This document shows positions 53,341 to 58,352 of a stretch of DNA of 58,352 bases, in pieces. Position numbers and translations under genes: made by a program. The notes under the pieces are model-generated. The model worked only from the letters and a program-made list of their open reading frames with translations, was not told the origin of the DNA and ran no database searches. Source of the stretch: Calditrichota bacterium (GTDB taxonomy: Bacteria; Electryoneota; AABM5-125-24; Hatepunaeales; Hatepunaeaceae); the NCBI GenBank assembly GCA_018644935.1, contig JABGPL010000020.1, positions 1-58,352 on the forward strand, given 5' to 3'. Position 1 is the stretch's first letter, and the number at the start of each line of letters is the position of its first letter.

Positions 53341-54612
53341 ATGAGCAAATCGGAGCAGTACTTCGACCGGGCACGAAAGGTCACCCCGGGTGGAGTGAAT
53401 TCACCAGTACGTGCATTTAAGAGTGTCGGTGGATCACCAAGATTCATCTCATCCGCAAATGGCTGTGAACTAACCGATGTGGACGGGGATGACTATATAG
53501 ATTATATCGGATCATGGGGTCCGATGATTCTTGGTCATGCTCATCCTGAAATAAAAAAGGCTCTGACCAAAGCTATAGGAAGAGGCACAAGTTACGGGGC
53601 TCCATCAAGGGATGAAGTGATTTTAGCTGAGATGATTGTCGAACGAATCCCCTCAGTTGAGATGATACGTTTTGTAAACTCCGGCACAGAAGCGACAATG
53701 AGTGCCGTTCGATTGGCACGCGCTGCAACAGGTAGGAATATCATCATCAAATTTGCTGGTGGGTATCATGGTCATGCCGACAGCTTTCTCATTCAGGCGG
53801 GTTCGGGAGTTGCTACTTTCAGTAGTCCCGATAGTCCAGGTGTGACACATGGTGCTGCACAAGATACTCTAATCGCAGAGTTCAATGATCTGGCTTCTGT
53901 TTGGAAGATATTCGATAATGTTCAGGGAAAAGTTGGAGCAATAATTGTTGAACCTGTTCCCGGAAATATGGGAGTTATCCCACCTGATCCCGGTTTCCTC
54001 CAAGGACTAAGAGACATTTGCGACCAATCGGGAGCAGTTCTTATATTTGACGAAGTGATGACCGGCTTCCGAATCCACCCACAGGGAGCACAAGGCTTGT
54101 ATGGAATCATGCCTGACCTGTCTACATTTGGCAAAATTATTGGCGGAGGTTTGCCCGTTGGTGCATATGGCGGAAAGGCAAAATTAATGAGTATGATTTC
54201 CCCGCAGGGGCCCGTATATCAAGCGGGAACTTTATCGGGCAATCCACTCGCAATGACTGCCGGAATTGAGACATTGAAACGATTAACACCTGATGTGTAT
54301 GATAAAATTGAGTTAATCTCCGCTAAACTGGAGGCTGGATTAAACGGAGCAATAAGTGAACTGGAAGTTGAAGCCACCGTTCAACGAGTTGGGTCAATGC
54401 TAACGTTGTTTTTTCATCCAGGTCCAGTCAAAAATTTTAATGACGCAAAAGCAGCCGATCATGATCGTTTCGCCAGATTCTTCAACCTTATGCTCGAAAA
54501 CGGAATCCATCTCCCACCAAGTGGATACGAAGCATGGTTTATCTCAGCTGCACATACTACAGATGTAATCTACAAGACTGTCGAGGCTGCTCATATATCT
54601 CTTAAAGGTTAA
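53341..54612 (+). CDS. hemL: Glutamate-1-semialdehyde 2,1-aminomutase
   Basis: This 423-residue PLP enzyme makes 5-aminolevulinate from glutamate-1-semialdehyde. Lys265 in TFGKIIGGGLPVGAYGG binds PLP and Asp237 (FDEVMTGFR) contacts the pyridine nitrogen. PGGVNSPVRAFKSVGG and VNSGTEATMSAVRLARAATGR are typical HemL stretches. It is the final gene of the heme operon. No obvious terminator follows before the methyltransferase gene 94 nt further on. Confidence 0.95.
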   Translation: MSKSEQYFDRARKVTPGGVNSPVRAFKSVGGSPRFISSANGCELTDVDGDDYIDYIGSWGPMILGHAHPEIKKALTKAIGRGTSYGAPSRDEVILAEMIVERIPSVEMIRFVNSGTEATMSAVRLARAATGRNIIIKFAGGYHGHADSFLIQAGSGVATFSSPDSPGVTHGAAQDTLIAEFNDLASVWKIFDNVQGKVGAIIVEPVPGNMGVIPPDPGFLQGLRDICDQSGAVLIFDEVMTGFRIHPQGAQGLYGIMPDLSTFGKIIGGGLPVGAYGGKAKLMSMISPQGPVYQAGTLSGNPLAMTAGIETLKRLTPDVYDKIELISAKLEAGLNGAISELEVEATVQRVGSMLTLFFHPGPVKNFNDAKAADHDRFARFFNLMLENGIHLPPSGYEAWFISAAHTTDVIYKTVEAAHISLKG

Positions 54613-54706
54613 TTTGTTTGATGTCCGTCCGGTATCCAAAAATGATGAACAAAACAGCTTCTGAAATTTTGGATAACAGTCTTAAAGAACAATTTGAGGT
54701 AAAATA

Positions 54707-55270
54707 ATGGGATATTTTGACGAAGAAAAAGGGGTAAGAGAATACATTAAATTAGCAGAGGGATTTGATGGCAGGAATTTGATCAACATCCTAAAAAAGC
54801 ATCTGCCGGAAAATTCGTCTCTCCTTGAGCTTGGAATGGGTCCTGGCAAAGATTTAGACATATTAGCCCAGAATTTTGATGTGACCGGATCAGACCTATC
54901 AGATATTTTTCTTGAATTATACAGAAAGAATAATCCAAATGCAGATGTAATGCATCTGGATGCATTAACACTCATTACGGACAGAACATTTGATTGCATA
55001 TATTCTAACAAAGTTCTGCACCATTTGCGAAAGAAGGACCTTATCACCAGTTTTAAAAGACAACGTGAGTTGCTCAAAAAGAATGGATTATTGATGCATT
55101 CGTTTTGGCATGGCGATTCGGAAGAGGAAATTGAAGGATTGCGTTTTGTATATTACCTAGAAGATAAGCTACTGGCTGAGATTGGTGCAGGATTTGAAGT
55201 TGTGGAATCTAAACAATATGAGGAATTAGAGTCGGATGACTCATTCTTTTTGATTCTGCGGAAGGTTTAG
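54707..55270 (+). CDS. Class I SAM-dependent methyltransferase
   Basis: This 187-residue protein has motif I LLELGMGPGKDLDILA, motif II GSDLSDIFL, and DCIYSNKVLHHLRKKDL, all of a Rossmann-fold methyltransferase (Methyltransf_11/25 type). It is short and lacks a dedicated substrate domain; the C-terminal half has LLMHSFWHGDSEEE where many small-molecule methyltransferases bind substrate. GAGGT precedes the ATG. It might be read through from the heme operon, but there is no functional link visible. Substrate unknown. Confidence 0.8.
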   Translation: MGYFDEEKGVREYIKLAEGFDGRNLINILKKHLPENSSLLELGMGPGKDLDILAQNFDVTGSDLSDIFLELYRKNNPNADVMHLDALTLITDRTFDCIYSNKVLHHLRKKDLITSFKRQRELLKKNGLLMHSFWHGDSEEEIEGLRFVYYLEDKLLAEIGAGFEVVESKQYEELESDDSFFLILRKV

Positions 55271-55330
55271 GATCAAAATCATTATTGTTACCTAACGAAA
55301 TAATCCAACATCTTCAAATTGGATATAATA

Positions 55331-55362
55331 ATATAGCACCGGATTTTCACCCAGTGCTATAT
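55331..55362. terminator. Hairpin between convergent genes
   Basis: ATATAGCAC (55331-55339) pairs with GTGCTATAT (55354-55362) over 9 bp with a 14-nt loop. It lies between the methyltransferase and GNAT stops and could end either transcript, although no strong T-tract follows. Confidence 0.45.
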
Positions 55363-55385
55363 CTGGTTAAGTAACTAACTGAAAA

Positions 55386-56612
55386 TTACTCCCAAACCAA
55401 CGGAGGATTTCCCCCTGTTGGATAACCGGTCGGGAATAACACATCAATCAACCGGATTACTTTTACCCCACCCTTCACTTTCACAACGGGATTCTTCAAC
55501 AATTCATGAATCCCAGTGTATCCTGTCACTAAAGGATTTAATCCAGTCAAAGGGATTTGGAGTCTGAACTCTGCTTCGATAATGTCTTCGGACACAGATA
55601 TCATTCCATTCTCAACTGAAATTGATACTTGCTCCTCGCCACAGATTATATTTAGGGCAAAGTTCGTTTTTACGAATTCAGAGTGTTGAATTCTCCGGTC
55701 AAACTCCTCTTTCAATTTGGTCATAAGTGGTACGAAATTTAATACCTGAACCATCCCTGCACCACCTCCACCTTTGATTACCATTGGGCTATAGCGTCTG
55801 AATGCGTAACGGGCGAATGGATGCTCAGGATTTACCAGACAGTAGAATTGCGGTATTTCTTTTTCTTTTGCTCTTCCAAGTAGTCGGTGAAAGATAAATT
55901 CGGACACAGAGTCAGTCATCACTCCAATTTCCTGAGAACAGGGTCTGCCCCAATCCTGCCCAATGGCGTAGTATCCAACAACACTGTCGGTTTTGTCAAC
56001 GACAACGTTAAACTCAATATCATCCCCACAGTTTTTCCAATCAAACATCTCAGCCGACCTTAATTCAGCTAAAGTGCGAGTCGCCGAGTTGCTGTGATAT
56101 ATTTCCGTAACTTGCTCCAAATCTTCCGTTTTGAAAGGTCTGCATTCATATGAATCAGTGATTTCTGGCAAAGGTTGTTGCGTGTTTAACACAATTTCCG
56201 TGATCATTATCGCTGGAGTATAACCAAATCTGTTGTATAAACCGGGGTGTCCCCATAAATGAGCGATATCTATTCCCTTTCCTTTCATGTATTTTACACC
56301 ATCACGCATTAGCGCCGATCCACAACCTTTCAATTCATAATCGGGGTGGGTCGCAAGAGGAGCTATCATTGCTCCATTAACAATAGCTCTTCCGATTCGA
56401 ATGGGTCGTCGAATAATCATCACAACGCTGACAATTTTTCCATCAATTTCGACCACTTTTACATCACCTTTTTGGAAGTTTTTGTCATCAAAGGCAGTGA
56501 TTTCAATCATCCTGCTTTCTAATGGTGAATCCTTAAAAGCTAAATCCACTAATTTATATATTTCCGGATACTCCGTTCGTTCTGCTGGTCTTACAATCAT
56601 TTCTCTTTCCAT
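55386..56612 (-). CDS. Eis-like GNAT N-acetyltransferase
   Basis: This protein of 404-408 residues has an N-terminal GNAT domain with the acetyl-CoA loop in PLATHPDYELKGCGSALM (motif A), a second GNAT-like half (CRPFKTEDLEQVTEIYHSN...), and a C-terminal SCP2-like domain. This is the order found in Eis/enhanced-intracellular-survival proteins. Eis enzymes acetylate aminoglycosides and other amines at several positions. Length fits the family (about 400). The start is ATG 56612 or, equally likely, ATG 56600, both in frame. The gene is preceded by a leader carrying a consensus promoter, a short reading frame and a terminator, suggesting conditional expression. Confidence 0.85.
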   Translation of the reverse strand: MEREMIVRPAERTEYPEIYKLVDLAFKDSPLESRMIEITAFDDKNFQKGDVKVVEIDGKIVSVVMIIRRPIRIGRAIVNGAMIAPLATHPDYELKGCGSALMRDGVKYMKGKGIDIAHLWGHPGLYNRFGYTPAIMITEIVLNTQQPLPEITDSYECRPFKTEDLEQVTEIYHSNSATRTLAELRSAEMFDWKNCGDDIEFNVVVDKTDSVVGYYAIGQDWGRPCSQEIGVMTDSVSEFIFHRLLGRAKEKEIPQFYCLVNPEHPFARYAFRRYSPMVIKGGGGAGMVQVLNFVPLMTKLKEEFDRRIQHSEFVKTNFALNIICGEEQVSISVENGMISVSEDIIEAEFRLQIPLTGLNPLVTGYTGIHELLKNPVVKVKGGVKVIRLIDVLFPTGYPTGGNPPLVWE

Positions 56613-56696
56613 TATTTGTTTTACTCATTCTTGTAGTTTAGTGTCATCACCTGTCCTGATCAGAACACCTATTTAGATATAGGACGATACAAAACG

Positions 56697-56729
56697 AAAA
56701 AACCTTCCAATGAGTTAACACGGAAGGCT
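56697..56729 (-). terminator. Terminator within the acetyltransferase leader
   Basis: CCTTCC (56727-56722) and GGAAGG (56708-56703) enclose a 13-nt loop, extendable by two pairs at the base, and are followed by six T residues on the minus strand. The loop and 3' arm are complementary to a segment 50-90 nt upstream. Confidence 0.7.
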
Positions 56730-56769
56730 CACAATATCACGCAAAGAAAAGCGTAACTGATTAATTCCA

Positions 56770-56871
56770 TTAACTCATATCGCCCCATTGGAAACACGGA
56801 GTGGTGTTTCTTACCAGATCACTTGCCCAAATAGGCAGTGCCTGGTTCAATTCCTTCCGAATGTGAGTCAC
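56770..56871 (-). CDS. Candidate 33-residue leader peptide
   Basis: A GTG codon at 56871 lies 9 nt after GGGAG and opens a frame of 33 residues (MTHIRKELNQALPIWASDLV..., ending ...FQWGDMS). The stop codon TAA (56772-56770) is part of the proposed antiterminator strand AUGAGUUAA. The frame spans the two central hairpins. The fit between the reading frame end and the alternative RNA pairing is the main argument for translation. Two other short frames on the same strand, one ending near 56833 and one starting at ATG 56790, are also possible, so this is tentative. Confidence 0.4.
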   Translation of the reverse strand: MTHIRKELNQALPIWASDLVRNTTPCFQWGDMS

Positions 56872-56910
56872 AGAATAAATCTCCCAAGTTAGGTTTTGCT
56901 TGTTTCTTTA

Positions 56911-56939
56911 AACATAGCCCTCTTTTCGTACTATGTCAA
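56911..56939 (-). promoter_or_regulatory. Consensus promoter of the leader RNA
   Basis: On the minus strand, TTGACA (56939-56934) is followed after exactly 17 nt by TATGTT (56916-56911). It is the best sigma-70-type promoter in the window together with 16703-16731. The start point should be near 56905. Confidence 0.75.
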
Positions 56940-56958
56940 GTTACGTTGGACGATGTAG

Positions 56959-57030
56959 GGGCGAATAATCATTCGCCCTTATTCAACCAAACAGATCAGC
57001 AACCAAAGGGCGAATGATTTTTCGCCCTTT
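56959..57030. repeat. GGGCGAAT hairpin pair
   Basis: Two hairpins face each other: GGGCGAAT/ATTCGCCC (56959-56966 with 56971-56978) and AAAGGGCGAA/TTCGCCCTTT (57005-57014 with 57021-57030). The unit 'GTAGGGGCGAATAATCATTC' resembles short hairpin repeats spread in many bacterial genomes. The pair lies just upstream of the leader promoter. Confidence 0.75.
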
Positions 57031-57102
57031 AATTTTGAAAGAGATTAATTGTTTCGAAAGTGCTTCTTCAATCAAAGCCTCAAAGGATTTATTTATGCTC
57101 AA

Positions 57103-58352
57103 TCATTGAGTTGTTCCTCGTCTCAACAGTTTCATCCAGTAAATCGAGAACCAGAGAATTAAAACAAAAGATATAACTGAAATCTGAATACCGACGGGAT
57201 GTGGGTAGGTGATGATTCCAGTGATGCTACCTAATAGTAATCCCAATGATAAAAACACCGGGAGAATTGCCATGTTCGATTTGAATAACTTGAAATAAAT
57301 AAAAAGAAAAACAACTCCCTGGCAGAAACCGGTAATGAGCCAGTAACTAATTGATATAAAACTCAAACTTACATTGGTACAAAGAAACATCAATACAAAA
57401 GCCGATCCTATCATGAGCTTTCGTTTTTGCCATCCTGATGTCAAATTATGTAATGCTGCAAAAATAAATATTGTGATGATAATTTTCTTTATATCCAACT
57501 CGAACAGGTATGCGCTACCCAGAAAAGGTAAAACGGTTTCGGAGTAATAAAGACCATAGGTGATCCAAATGGGTGATATCGAAGGCTCAAACACGGTTAT
57601 TAGTGCTTGAATTCCCATCCAAATTGCACCAACACTGAAACCAATTATAATTATTCTCTTTTCAGATTGGGTAGCATTCTCAGTTTTTCCTCCTGCTATC
57701 CATTTGAATGCAAGAGCTGCAATCAATGCGTTACCAAATGCACCAATCAATTCCATAATCATGCCGGGAAAAAATAGCTGAATTAATTGGGTGTTAAATG
57801 GTTCTGAGGTTTTAAAATATGCTAATTTCATTGGGAAGTTATTAAAGAAGGTAATAATCTTTAATGAACCAAGAATTATTAAAAACAAAATGAAAATCCG
57901 AACGGGAAACTTCCGTCTACTCCATACAATCACCGCAATTATGACAGCTGTGATTCTAAAGAGTGAATCTATCATGCCACATACATCGGAGATCATTCCA
58001 GGGACCTTCCTTTTATCACGTTGTTCTCTGTTCCATTCTTCAGATGTCTTAACTCCTTTTGAAAAGTGAGCAACGCTATTTCCTCTAATTACAACATTTA
58101 AGCGCGCCTCACCTTTTTCTAACGAATATTTAAGTGTATCAGAGAATTCAAATCGCCAATCCTTCCTTTCTGGTTTCTTAGTCTCTTCAGCAAGAACCTC
58201 CTGGAATTCTTCCGGATTACGTTGGAATCTGTCTCTAAGTAGTCCATGTGCAATGATTCGTGCTTCAGTTTCTGTAAGGATACTGTCAGGGCGTGCTTCC
58301 GGAAGGCGATGGTTATAACTGACAATATTCTCATCTTGTCCCACATAAACAA
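57103..58352 (-). CDS. Polytopic membrane protein with N-terminal soluble domain (partial)
   Basis: The frame is open to the right edge; a GTG at 58344 is probably internal because the frame continues upstream (VYVGQDENIV). At least 416 residues are visible. The first 120 or so are soluble and contain NHRLPEARPDSILTETEARIIAHGLL, a PepSY-like pattern also seen in front of some CPBP-family intramembrane proteases. About nine membrane spans follow. I do not see the EExxxR motif of CPBP proteases, so the family is unresolved. GC content and codon use look like the rest of the window. Confidence 0.65.
   Translation of the reverse strand, partial: VYVGQDENIVSYNHRLPEARPDSILTETEARIIAHGLLRDRFQRNPEEFQEVLAEETKKPERKDWRFEFSDTLKYSLEKGEARLNVVIRGNSVAHFSKGVKTSEEWNREQRDKRKVPGMISDVCGMIDSLFRITAVIIAVIVWSRRKFPVRIFILFLIILGSLKIITFFNNFPMKLAYFKTSEPFNTQLIQLFFPGMIMELIGAFGNALIAALAFKWIAGGKTENATQSEKRIIIIGFSVGAIWMGIQALITVFEPSISPIWITYGLYYSETVLPFLGSAYLFELDIKKIIITIFIFAALHNLTSGWQKRKLMIGSAFVLMFLCTNVSLSFISISYWLITGFCQGVVFLFIYFKLFKSNMAILPVFLSLGLLLGSITGIITYPHPVGIQISVISFVLILWFSIYWMKLLRRGTTQ

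Larger units (their letters stand above)
56697..56905 (-). ncRNA. Structured leader/attenuator RNA upstream of the acetyltransferase gene
   Basis: A transcript starting near 56905 would contain a stem-loop at about 56807-56846 (CCAG..CUGG closing CACU-GCC/GGGC-AGUG), a perfect 7-bp hairpin (GAAACAC/GUGUUUC, about 56793-56812), another hairpin (ACGC/GCGU) near 56735-56755, and a terminator at 56697-56729. A competing long-range helix pairs 56770-56778 (AUGAGUUAA) with 56710-56718 (UUAACUCAU), extended by UUCCA against UGGAA, which removes the terminator's 3' arm. I match it to no known riboswitch class. It could be a leader or an independent small RNA. Confidence 0.6.

Noticed and set aside
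56697-56905. 6S RNA, tmRNA, RNase P RNA, SRP RNA or a cobalamin/SAM riboswitch as identity of the leader RNA
   Set aside because: Size and promoter/terminator would fit a housekeeping RNA, but the rod-like closing stem of 6S, the tRNA-like ends of tmRNA, the RNase P and SRP core motifs and the conserved boxes of those riboswitches are not present.
20560-57030. CRISPR array
   Set aside because: The repeats are palindromic, dispersed and of several families; there is no run of equal repeats with unique spacers and no cas gene.
58119-58352. 77-codon minus-strand frame at the right edge
   Set aside because: It is out of frame with the membrane protein whose reading frame is continuous to the edge, so it is a shadow.

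Overview
The window looks like a chromosomal stretch from a Gram-negative member of the FCB superphylum (Bacteroidetes/Chlorobi/Fibrobacteres and related candidate phyla). Four secreted proteins end in a PNPFN-type C-terminal sorting/FlgD-like domain. There is an outer-membrane TPR/beta-barrel porin and a lipoprotein. By eye the base composition is moderately AT-rich. No ribosomal or phylogenetic marker allows a closer placement. No rRNA, tRNA, CRISPR array, transposase or phage gene was seen.

Layout. (1) 1-9084, minus strand: a compact exopolysaccharide synthase/export locus. In transcription order it holds a KaiC-like regulator with degenerate motifs, a TPR plus beta-barrel exporter, an acidic two-span membrane protein overlapping a processive GT2 glycosyltransferase, a second acidic membrane protein, and a NodB-fold protein whose catalytic motifs are lost and which runs off the left edge. 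A perfect 16-bp tandem duplication sits exactly where the acidic protein and the glycosyltransferase overlap. Removing one copy would fuse them into one open frame. (2) 9237-16625, minus: an exported TldD/TldE-like protease pair, a transglutaminase-like protein and an M20 peptidase. (3) 16703-22157: a DUF4097-type secreted protein, a large ankyrin-repeat protein and a PNPFN-domain protein, separated by intergenic hairpin repeats. (4) 22455-26383: an FMN riboswitch with terminator, then ribD-ribE-ribBA-ribH. Riboflavin synthase appears to start at ATT. (5) 26403-43296: a decayed membrane glycosyltransferase, a beta-propeller protein, recN, murA, a frameshifted gene, a TetR regulator with a well-formed promoter/operator, two very large PNPFN-domain secreted proteins, a lipoprotein, an aldo-keto reductase and a small membrane protein. 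(6) 43763-54612, plus: one operon for nearly the whole route from glutamyl-tRNA to protoheme (hemC-D-E-N-H-Y-X-A-B-L). (7) 54707-58352: a methyltransferase, an Eis-like GNAT acetyltransferase preceded by a structured leader, and a partial membrane protein.

The strongest candidates for undescribed biology are two. The first is the leader of the Eis-like acetyltransferase (56697-56939, minus). It has a consensus promoter, a 33-codon leader reading frame with its own Shine-Dalgarno, a terminator, and an alternative helix that includes the leader ORF stop codon and would break the terminator. That is the architecture of ribosome-mediated attenuation of a possible drug-modifying enzyme. The second is the exopolysaccharide locus, in which a three-domain regulator has lost the key residues of all three domains, the deacetylase-fold protein has lost its catalytic motifs, and the synthase gene carries a frame-switching 16-bp repeat.

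Family names come from reading motifs, not from database searches.
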